A stretch of DNA of 64,000 bases from Durusdinium trenchii (taxonomy: Eukaryota; Sar; Dinophyceae; Suessiales; Symbiodiniaceae), in assembly GCA_963970005.1 (NCBI GenBank), contig CAXAMN010003558.1, positions 754,275 through 818,274 of the forward strand, given 5' to 3'. A model generated the notes under the pieces. That model did not search any database. It saw nothing but the letters and a program-made list of their open reading frames with translations, and was not told where the DNA came from. Below are positions 12,312 to 23,600 of the stretch, in pieces (positions within the stretch are counted from its first letter, which is position 1; the number at the start of each line of letters is the position of its first letter). A program made the translations under genes and the position numbers.

Positions 12312-12455
12312 CATATATATATATATATATGGTACCCCCCCCAACAAAAAAACTATGTTCACATCACTTTTGCTGGTATTTGCCATATTTTGTGTCTATT
12401 TTGGGTTGCCTTTTGATCCTTGGTTTTTTTGGGGGGTACCATATATATATATATC
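12312..12455. mobile_element. MITE-like fold-back element with (TA)n-GGTACCCCCC termini
   Basis: Left terminus: (TA)n, then GGTACCCCCCCCAACAAAAAAAC. Right terminus: GGTTTTTTTGGGGGGTACC, then (TA)n. The arms are inverted complements of about 35 bp with small indels, around an interior of about 65 bp. The TA-rich ends suggest insertion into TA. There is no coding capacity. A related T-tract/G-tract/(TA)n end occurs alone at 33,300-33,345. Confidence 0.6.
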
Positions 12456-12531
12456 TTTTTTGTGCACGTAGGTTGCATGACTTGTTTGTCCACTTTGGAA
12501 GGAATGCAGTCAGAATGCGTTCAATGCATTC

Positions 12532-12744
12532 AGAATGCATTCCTGCCCAATACCAAGACCAAGATCCAAGATTTGCACAGAAGTCTTGTGGAAAATCTTG
12601 GAAATACCAAGATCCAAGATCCAAGATTCCCACAAGACTCCTGGCTAAAATCTTGGAAATACCAAGATCCAAGATCCAAGATTCCCACAAGACTCCTGTG
12701 CAAATCTTGGATCTTGGTCTTGGTATTGGGCAGGAATGCATTCT
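12532..12744. repeat. Near-perfect 60-bp inverted repeat (fold-back)
   Basis: The left arm 12,532-12,591 and right arm 12,685-12,744 are reverse complements over about 60 nt with one mismatch. They begin AGAATGCATTCCTGCCCAAT. The interior holds two copies of a roughly 57-bp unit containing AATACCAAGATCCAAGATCC, itself related to the arms. A transcript would form a long hairpin. It may be a MITE or a hairpin RNA source; the sequence alone does not decide. Confidence 0.75.
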
Positions 12745-12775
12745 CTGGCATTCTCTGGATTTGTTCCTCATTCAA

Positions 12776-14085
12776 TTCTAATTAACAACTAATTCAACTC
12801 TAATTTACTTCTATGAATTTTAGTGCACATACAATTTAACTAAATTCTAAGTCAAATCTGATTCCAATTTAAAGTCACTTGTATTTATTTCGATTTAAAT
12901 TTCTAAGTTGAGTCTAATTGAAGTCTAATTGAACTTTAAATGGATTCTAATTTGAGTATGTAACATAGTTCTACTGTAAGCCTAAGTTGAGCCTAATTGA
13001 ATTCTAATTTAAGTCTATTTAGCTTAACTTCATTGTATAGACAAATTCTAATTCAGTTTTTATTCTAATTTACTCATTTCTATTTTAATTCTAAATATGC
13101 TTGGCTGTTTTAGATCTAATGGAATTGAAACTTGAATCTAAATTTGAATCTGCAACGTGTTTCTAATTTAAATAGAAAATGGTCCTAATTGAACTTTATA
13201 TAATTGAAATCAAATTGAGATTGCAAATTAGATCTAGTTCAATTCTAATTGAACTTAGATTCCAATTTAGTTCTAAGTCAATACTGTTCTACTAACCAAG
13301 CTCTAGGTAAAACAACTCTAATTCAATTCTACCTTAGTTCTAAGTCAATTTCAATTTAAGTAATGGATTATTATTCAATGTGTTTCTTTCAACTCTAATT
13401 TAATTCCAGTCTACTTCTAATTTAGTTCTATTTCGGGTTCAATTGTAACTTTGACTCTTCCAATTTACTAGTAATTAATTTCAAATCTTAATGCCTTTAT
13501 ACGGTTCAGATTCAATTGTTTTACACATCGAATTTTACACTATTGTCATTGCAAATTAGGTTTGGTTTCTATATGTCTAATTTCATCCTATGTTGATTCT
13601 AGTTCAATGCACATGGACTTCTAATTCAGTTTTGGTGTCATTCTAGAGAGTGGGTGTTGCTGGTGGTGAATTTAATTCATTTAAGAAAGCACATTCTTCT
13701 ATATTGGAAAAACTATATAAAATCTCTCATGTTCAAAGTAACACCACTTCTCTAGAAGTAAATGAGAATTTCACTCAAATTAAAACTAAATTGAAAAATA
13801 ATACAATATCTCAATTGAATCTGACTTGTATAGCAATGAAGTTAGAATTAGCTTGAAATCAAATTAAAATTAGGCTTGCATTGAATCCCAAGTAAATTAG
13901 AATCTATAGTGATAGACCTTTGAATCAAAATATAGTTTACAAACAATTGAAATAGACTCAAATTTGAATTTGAATATACAAAGTAGAGTAGAGTTGAATA
14001 GATTGGAATTTAAGTTTCATTAGAATTAGACTGGAATTTAATTATTTCGGGTTTGCAATTCTTTGCCTTCTGATTATGATGTACT
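12776..14085. repeat. AT-rich degenerate 'TTCTAATTnAA' tract
   Basis: About 1.3 kb of low-GC sequence made of imperfect words such as TTCTAATTCAATTCTAATT. Over roughly the first 850 bp the TTCTAATT orientation dominates; from about 13,700 on, the complementary AATTAGAAT form dominates. No gene is supported. It ends shortly before the first exon of the DNMT gene. Confidence 0.7.
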
Positions 14086-14405
14086 TGCTCAACTGCATTC
14101 AATAAGAGGAGTACAATTCACACCCTAAAAGCAAGACATATGGTTTTGCATGGAGTTGCAATGAATTAGAGTACTCCATCCAAGAACTGTTTAGTAAACA
14201 CATAACCTTATAGTCTTGTCCGATGGCAAGTAGCTCTTTTCCAAAAGGGAAGTGGCTCTTGCAGGTTGTGGCTCAACTACAGGAAAACACCCGACAGAAA
14301 CGCCTTCACATAATTCTGACTGGAGACAATCACATAGTTCTTCCAGGGCACATAGTTTTTAAGAAACAGTGAACATCAAACATCTCCAAATCCGTCGTGA
14401 AAGCC

Positions 14406-14655
14406 ATGACATCAAATTCAAGTGCATCAAGTTCATCTGAGAGTGCTGCTTCTTTGGTGGAGGACCAGATTGTTGGTAATCTCATAAATGTATTTCACCC
14501 TAAATTCCATTCCCAGGGCCACTGTAAAATTGACAATTACAGGACTACCCCATTCCGGAGAAGATCGCGCAGTTCCTGGAGGAGCCTGGCCCTTTGTTCC
14601 TTGAGTCTGCGGGAGCCTTGTCTAGCTTGGGGCTGTCGTGGACACACTCTTAAAC
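14406..14655 (+). other. First two exons of the DNMT gene
   Basis: Exon 1 (14,406-14,462) encodes a Ser-rich start ending SAASLVE. Exon 2 (from 14,543) encodes DYPIPEKIAQFLEEPGPLF and continues to about 14,650. Joining them in frame needs a GA donor: AG|GAC occurs at both ends of the 80-nt intron. This is the best visible start, but earlier exons cannot be excluded. Confidence 0.45.
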
Positions 14656-17600
14656 CGGTGAACAAAAACAAGACGGCAACAAGACTATCAAAAGTCTGTT
14701 AGCATACCTCAGGATTGAAGCAATGGTTCTCTTCCTTTGGTAATCGGAAATTCACCTTTGTTTCTGACTGCATCTTGGATGCGGTTGGTGCCATGCTTGC
14801 AGGCTAAACATACGCAATCCCCTCTCCCCAACACTTATGCCAGTAATGAGGTAGTGGGGCTGAGACTCCATTCATGGCGCTACAACAGCTGTTTGCAGCT
14901 GCGGGCAAAAGTTCTTGCCTCAAACATTTGAACCTTGGCTTGAACTTAATGGATAGGGAACATGAAAATGAACGTCTTTCTACAGAACGTTCAACCGGTT
15001 CTGTTCTCTTGATGTGTCCTGGACTGGAACATTAGGCTAGCATCGGAGATCAATCCTAGCAAGCGACAATTTCTGAAGGACAACTTCAACATTGAGCGGC
15101 CTCTTGACTGGTCAATGTAGCCCGCTATTTGACCAACTAGGTTCTGGGATGTTCTGGGCCTTTGCCGCTACACAGGTTGACCTCCTCTGTGCTCAAGCAG
15201 AAGGACAACGGAGTCCTAACAGAAAAAGCGCCAGGGTTGCAATGATTGGAATCTTCCCTCTTGCAAGATCCCAATGTCTTTAGCACTTAACTTGGTCCAA
15301 GGTAAGTCTGTATGTGGCTGGGTTTCCATGCACTCCCTACAGTACATTGGGAGATCGCGCCTGTCTATCTGATCCCAATGCACGCCAGCTGTTCGGATGC
15401 GTGAAGCGGATCAAAACCACTAGACCAAAGGTTTCTCAGTTGAACACTGCATGCAAGCGCTGGGCTGTCCAAGAATGTAAAACTTCAGCTAGGGTAACTA
15501 TGTGGCAATGAGAAGTTGAGAAACCAAGGTGTGTGTGCTTGAGAATGTCATGGGATTCCTCACTGTTGCAAACCAAGTATGGCACTTTATCCAATTGAAC
15601 TGCCCGGGGTGCCTTGGTCCCTGGAATTGCCCTTGACTCCCTTGACTCATCATGAGGGACTTGGCCCTTACAAGTTCTGCGCCCACGCCAAGGTATGAGA
15701 TGGTTTATGTCAAGCTCAACCCGTCATTCGGTACCAAGAGAAACATGGTGTTTGCACGGGAGATGTGTTTTGCAGATCGATATACTATGCAACTTAGGCG
15801 AAGGTATGGTGCGCCAATCGACCGGAAGCGTGTCTACTTGATCATGGTCCGGAGGGATGTAATGAGGAAAGATGTTTCAGATTTTGGGGACTTTGTGGCC
15901 CAGAAGCTGAATGACATGAAACGTGAGCCCAAGACGGGATGGATTCTTACCTCAATATTAGTTTGGAATTTCCACCAGCTTCAATACAACTGTGTACATG
16001 GCCTACTTCCTGGGCTGACTCAGGACTGAGCTTTTGCTCCCTGATCAACACCCAGCTGTACAACGGGACAAACGCCGACGGGCTGCCCAACGGGAAAGGA
16101 AGAAGTGCCTTGGTGGTGTTTTCGGGGATTTGCCACAACACCCAAAACAAACAAGAGTGACATGAAAGCAACATGAGTCCTATGTAAGGCCTCTGGACCT
16201 CTCTGCTAAATGGGTGAAGCGCCACCGAGATTGGGCAAAGGAACACAAGGTGGGAAACGCTTCAATGTACTCGGAAGAATGGATGTATTAAATAGGTAGA
16301 TATTTCTATATAATATATTGTCTATAATAAATTCTTCTAACTTACTGCCGGGATTTTGTCACCCATTTGCAGGTGGACATCAAGAAGGTCAATAAAGAGA
16401 AACTCTTTGCAAAGAAGTATCCCGCTGCTTCAAAGCAATTGACAAGCTACAGGGAGGTTGAGGCTGGTCAACTGCAACATAGCAACAAATGGTCTTGACT
16501 GAAAAGTGCGTTGTGAGAACCATGATGAACCCTGGCGCATCCGCTGCGCTACTGAGTGTAGGCGTTGAATGCGTTGACGGCTTACTATGGCCGCCTCAGC
16601 GTCGTCAACATCAGCCAATCTCTGGGCCATGCACCAGTCATGCAGGATGATACCGATGAGATGATGTGCCTTACGCCGCTAGTCGTTAGTCGTGATGACA
16701 TTTAGGTTTTTGTGGATGGAATTTCACTTAGTCATAGTCGCCCTATGTCACTTATGCCCATGGTTTGTTTTACCCTAACTGCCCCAACTGCATTCTATTC
16801 CAAGGCCTGCCGGAAAGTTCTTGGCCACTACCCCTGGAAGGTTCTTGATTGGCCGGGAAATTATGCTCCTCATGGGCATGCCGATCCACAAATTAAAGTT
16901 GTGCTCGTGCAGCGAAGCTGTCCCTTGGTTTGTCTATTGGTGCATCAGTTTCGTTCCATCCCAAATCGTTCCCTCAGTTTATCTTGATTGGTGGGGCGAG
17001 TGGTTGAATTGAGGTTCTCCATTCGCTTGGAGGAAATGCTATGGCGTTGAGAGCAGTCTTGCCGTGCATATGTGCAGCACTAGCTGCATGCATCCCTGAT
17101 AAGGTTTCGTGTGCCTAGGGCCTAGAGTTGAAAACGAAACATGCGCCATGCTGTGCCGCGCATTCCTTCACAATGCCAGTGGGTCCCTTGCAATCCCTTT
17201 CAACATCAGATCAGCAGCTGCTTGGTTCTGAAATATGTTAAGCAGAATGAAGAGTTTGTTTACAGGTGACAGGTTGGTCCAATTGATTCAGAACTGATAC
17301 CTTTCGGGCGTTTCCACACGTTTCCCTTTCAGTTGTTGAAACCGTGACAATTTGTCAACCCTTCCAACGATGGTCTATGATAGAACGTGAACACCATGCT
17401 CATGCGTTGGGATGCTGACGCGGATGGAAATGGAAAGCTGGGAAGATACGAAGATTCATCATCTGATTCGGAGCGGCTGCCCAGCTCAAGGCTTTGTTGT
17501 GTGACTAGTCAGTCTCACAAGTCCGGCTGTATTTTCACCAGTGTCTATATGGGACCTTAGGACATCATCTTCATACAGCTCTGGTGAGTCTGGCGAGACT

Positions 17601-20600
17601 ACCAGCATCTCAGATTCGGAAGGGAGTGATTCCACCAATGAGGAGACCAGCAACCCGTCAACAATTGATTTGACTTTGGAACGTTTACAAGCTCTTCATG
17701 CTTTAGGAACAGTGAAAAAGAAGGATTTGACAGACTATGCAAAGCGGGGGCTTTCCACCAAACGGATCAAAACAGCGGCTTTGAAACCCAAGTGCACATG
17801 TATGTGCAAAATGCCGGTGAAGATGTTGTATCAGCTGTGCTGTGCGTTCTGGACTCTGTGCAAGCCTGCACAAGACAGTCTACTCTGGGAAATTCAGCAC
17901 ACTGGCGATGCCAAAAAGAAAAGGTGGTTCTTGGCAGGACCGTTGCCGTTTGATTCGATGTCAACTCCCTGTGCATCCATCAGAACTTTGTATCCATGAT
18001 TTCAACTCCATGTGTCCACGCAGGATACCCATTGTGCAAAGACGCCTGGGCACAGTGCATGGGGGTGGGTAAGCACCGGCTTGGCAGATGTCGACACACC
18101 TTTCAAGGAAGAGATGGCAGAACTTTGGGCGGTTGCGGGGGACACTCTGATCCGTTTAGGGACGACCCTTTTGTAGTGTCACATGTTGGTGACATAGCGA
18201 GCCCTTACAGAACATGTTTCTTAAATAAAACGTTACTCCGTTTCTTCCTCTGCCGTCTTCTCAACGCTTTCAACGCCAACTGCTGCACTCAGGGCCAGCT
18301 GCACCATTGGCCACCAAGTCCGCATCCGTCAACAATTTCCTCATCCACCTGTACTGGTCAGCAGCAGAGCCAATGCCGACGGGGTTTCTCGGTGTTGGGC
18401 CTTGGGTTGGGTCAAGAGAGTTTGGATGGAACCATACTTTTAGCATGTTATAAACATCTTTCAACTTCATGGACGTATAGTGAATGGGTCTTTCACGCCA
18501 ATCAGGATGATAGCAAAATCCAATAGCTACAAGAATGACGACGACCTCCGTTCAGAGCTTTTGCAACGGCTCATCGACTGTCGACTGATGGGTGCAATGG
18601 CCCAGATCACGTTCAATGACCCACAAAAGCTTGCTCTGCGTGAACTGCCCCACGGCTGTTGGTCAAACGTATTTATCCTGTATCAAGCCCATTGCAGGGC
18701 TCACATGGAGGTCCCTGCTGCAAAATCGACCTTTTTCAACGTAGTTGATGATTGGCGGTGTGCCCTGCGCTTCCATAAGAAAACTCAACACCAGATCTGC
18801 AACACGTGCAGCAAACTGAAGATGCGCATCAAAAACTCCCAAGACACTTTACTGCAGCAGGTTTTAACTTGAAACGTCGTCCTTTTTGCAAAGAGTAAGC
18901 TTCCCTTTGGACTTCAAGGGAAGGAGCTAGTATAAGATCTCATCGAATATACGAGCTAAGGATGTGACAGAACACTGCAAGTGGAGTGATGCCTTGCTAC
19001 AACATTACTTGAAAACCTTTCGTGATCGCGAGGTTTATTGGATCGCACGAGAAAGATCAAAGACGCACGGTGACCTCCTCACCTTAATTATTGATTCTTA
19101 TGACAAGGGGAAGGTTGCACTGCTCCGGTGGCCATTCCATCGGACTCCTAAAAAGCCCGTTTACGAAGCGACCCACCGTACCTGATTGCATTGGTCCCAT
19201 GACACGATGACATGGTGAGCAGTTATCCTTGGTTCAATTCGGTTTTTTTCCCACCACAAAGTGAGGTACATCGTTGACCCTAACGGGATGCCTGGTACAT
19301 GGCTTTGGAGTTTTCCTATACTTGGCCGATGAAGGCCTTCCAGGGGGTGCAAATTGGACCATTGAGCTTGTGCCTTTGCAGCAACTGCCTCTCTCCTCCC
19401 TTCCGTCGTTGTCCATGAAACCCCATGGCCTGCTCAGTGGTGAGGCAATGCGGAGTATTGATCGGGCCTATGCCATTGCGCAAGCTCGCAACAGGAATCT
19501 TCCGCCTGAGTGTCTTGGCGTTCACTAGGGTGATCAGGATTGCGCGCCAACGTCAGTGGTTTGTTGCAAACAAACAAATTGTCCACCACCCTTCAACACC
19601 TTTTAATGAGGTTGTGGATTCAGGCAGATAATGCTGTCAAAGAAGTCCGGAATTCTTACACGGGACGCTTGGCGTGTTTGTTGACGCAGGGAGGCTTCTT
19701 CAGCAGTGTGGCCCACCACCATATGGTGGTGGGCCACACGCATGAGGATATCGGTCGGGTGTGGCAAAACTTGTTGTGTTCCAGTTGGTTGATTGCATGC
19801 GCCAAACAAACCCCATGGTCATGTTTTAGTAATGATGACATAACGACACCTCCTATCCCTGAGATGGTATCTTCTCCATCGTCACCAGCGCCCTGAACAG
19901 TCAGTCCGACCTGCAAACACCACGAGATGTGCAAAGGAGTTCAAGTAGTTTGGCATCGTTCCTAAGCATGCGAGCCATGCCCCCCAGTGGCTCGCAGGAC
20001 CTTGATAGCCCGGATGCGACCCCTGTTTGAGAAATCACAGATGGTGTTTGATTGTGAGATCGTCTCTGAAGTTGCTTGGCTTGGTGGCGGGGCGGTTTCA
20101 AGCCTGTTCATCTAATAAGATGTCGGAGTGGTTTTGTTGCTAGCTAAGATCCGTGACTGGTGCTCCTTGATGCCAAGCGGTGCATCCTTGACAAACTGCT
20201 ATCGATCTCGTAAAGGTGATCATGACGGGGAGCAGCAGTTTGCAGTGCCGCAAAGCTTCACATTCATGGCTCGTTCAGGTCGCAAAGGGAAGGGGTTGTT
20301 CTAAGAAGTTTGTATTATATGATCCTAAATGAAATATTGTATCCAAAAGGGGGGGAGTGATAGGATTCTACATACTGGCTGGCTTTCCATTCCCTGAGGC
20401 ATGCCTGGGAATGGCCATGGTCTTGACTTGGATGAAAACGTACCACGACGGTTGCGATCGGATGGCAACGGCCAGGATATTTTTTGCATGGTGAAAGCAT
20501 TGATGAGTGATGATCACTTAGTTCAGGCACCAATCCTGGTGTTTCCTCAGGCATTTTTGCCTGCCACCCAGCAGTTCCTGAACAGTAAGGTCAATTCGAC

Positions 20601-23600
20601 CAACCTGGTTTTACATCCCAGTCTGGACGAGGGGCGCTGTGAGGAGCTTCTTGAGTTGGCCAAGAACATGGATGTTGATTTCCCACACCTCAGCCGGGCA
20701 TCATCGTATCTCAGGTCACTTACTGACTCTGACAGGCGCCACACTCCCTACCCGAAACTGAAGTTCATTGAGTCGGGACCAGCAGCTTTGAACCGTGGGT
20801 TGAATGATATCATGTTGGGGCAACGACTGCCTGAGCCCAAACCGCATAAGCTCAAGGTGGTGTTTCATCATCTCCCCAGGAGATGATTTCTTTTCGGGGA
20901 TCCTGAGGCGATTTGCCAAAGAATAGGGGACAAAAAATCATGCAGCTACCACGCTTTCAATTGACTTTGTTTTTGTTTGCGACACTTTGGAACACTGCAG
21001 TGCAATTCAAAAATGCTATATGGTGGGATTGCAGGATCTCCTTGGGTGAGTGTGGGGCTCAAGCCTGTGCCTTTGAGGGGCACAACCAGGGGCTCCCATG
21101 ACGGAACTCTCGGATGACAAGCCTACTGATGACGTCTTGCAAAAGATTGCAAGTTTCTTTGATAGTGTCCGGGGCTAATTTGTTCGATCCGGCATTGCAC
21201 CCGGAGGATGTTGAAAAGGTATCAGTATCCTTGTTTTGTACGTGTAAGCTCAGGTCATAGCGAAGGAGAATTTTGGAGAGTTTGTCAACAAGACAGATCC
21301 TGACACTTTGCAAAAGGCGACTCTACCTCTTCTGTTTTTCCACATCTGGTTTTCCTTTATTCCATGCTTATGATATTTACCGGGTTAGTCCAAATCCTCC
21401 CTGACAGGTTTTGGGCCAGGTGTTGAAACAAGCTGATGATGGTCTGAGCGTCCAACGGATTCCTCTATACACCATCCCCAATGGCACGATCGAGGAGTTT
21501 TGGCTGCCACTAGTGGCTTTCAATGTGGATGCGTCTTCAAAGTCCGGATGCCGGGTGGGTGACACTAGTGTCCAAGCTTCTACAAGTGTCTACTGTATTT
21601 CCAAAACATGTATGAACTTCAACGGTAGCACACCAGACCATACCAATGAGAATAGTTTCAAGTTCCCCCGCCCTGCCAGACTATCCTCAGAACACCCAAG
21701 TGGCTATGCACTTCCGCGAGTTCCTGAAGCGGGGCTACTTCGTGGGCAGCGAGTACGTGCAGGTCAAGTTCCCGGTGGGGGATGGAAGCCGAGACATCCT
21801 TGACGGGACTGTGGGTATCTGTGACGGATTCTGTAAGATCCTGATAATGGTTGGGATCATTCTCATCACGCACCATTTGGAGACATGGTCCTCATTAAAC
21901 ACAAAAAAGTTGATTCAACGTGTTGTAGACTTTTTGGATGGGAATGTTCGGGTTACTTCACCTAGTCTTCATCTGAGACTCATGTCATCTAAGGAACTGA
22001 CACCTCAAGAGCTTGGGCTGAGTGAGGTAAGGCGCCGGCTGACCTCGTTTCGGTGGGTGCGGTGCAGCTACACTCATTTCACCAACCCAGCCCACCACTA
22101 TCTCAATGCCCTCCGATTCTTGGATTCAGATCTTCATGGAATAGTTTGGAAACGATGGTGGCTTTGGTGGGTGGAAGTGGTGGTAGTTCACGGTTATGGT
22201 ATATATGTACTCAATCTCCATGGCAAACCAGTATCCAGCTCAGGCATTCAGTTTACCTCCGCGGAGAAGCAATCGCCTAGCCCGATTGACTTTTTGGGAA
22301 GACTGAAGGAGTCAGTGGAACTGGAGAGGCGCGTGAGCAAACCTGGAACTTCACGTGCGCTCCGTGACGTTCTGAGCCGATGTGTGGGAGAATATAACCG
22401 CATGGTGACCCAGAAGAAACACCGAATAGACACGCCAACCAAAAATCTGATCATGAACCTGCCCCTTGACAAATTTGGTTTACCTTTTCAGTTTGAAGCG
22501 ATTTAGTTGATTGGGGCTCCACCGGGTTAAAAAAGATCCTCGCAACGGGCCATGTGGCAACTAAAGGCTGCGTACGGATGATGCAGTTCAACTGGAAATA
22601 CATCATCATTACGATCTATATCCTCACACTGCTTCAGGTTGGGTTTTGACAAATGTTAAATGAGGGAGATTTGCGATATTCAAGTTTACCCAATTTGTTT
22701 TGTTTAATGAATGATCCTTCCGTGATCCGGCCCTGGCAGCCTTGCCCACGGACATCTTGGCAGCGGATTGGTGGGTACCTGGCTCAACCACGCGAGCGGA
22801 GAGCTCAAAGTACCAGGGCAAGAGCATCTTCAAGGAAATTTTGTGCCCAACGGTGGAGACATGCCATACTTGGATCAGCCGCGCCACAAAGGACATGTCT
22901 TCTCTCAGGGTTGTTCCAAATAGAACTCAGCATTTACCACTTGCTTTAGTATGTGGATGTATAATAGGTCCATCTAAATAAGTCTTGCGCGTTTCCATCT
23001 TAGAACTGGAGATGTTCAAGACGTGTCGGACAATCTGTTGGTCTTCCATTATTGCTCACCCCAGGATTTCATGCGGCGTGTTGCCCCAGATGCCCCTACC
23101 AAGTCCAAGGACGGTCTTAGCAAAAAAATATTCTGATGTCTGAGCAAAATCATGCTGTAATTGTAGTTCATAAGATTCTTGATTTCTTGTCTCCGTCATT
23201 CTTCATCACCCTGCTCAGAAGAAAGCTCAATTGGATGAAGAGGGCCAGCTGCTGCTGCATGACATTTGCCTTCTTTGGCATTGGCTTCGGCCAAAGATGC
23301 AACAGATGTTCCCCAAGAACGTCTTGGACCAGCATGAGGCAATGTTTGAGAGAGGGATGCTTGCTATGCGATTGATTCGGGTTTCAAGGGGCTTCCCATC
23401 AAATTTGTGAGGTCAACCCATCTGGCGAAACTCCGGCGGGGCGAAATCCCGGCGGCGCATGATGATTCATCAAGGGTTTTCCAGAAAACCCGTCACAATT
23501 TAGAAATTGTACTTGGCCGGACTCCGGCGGTCGGCGAACAAAAACATAGAAAAACAAATCACATAAGGGATCCCACGGTCAGGATGAAATTGTGATGGGT

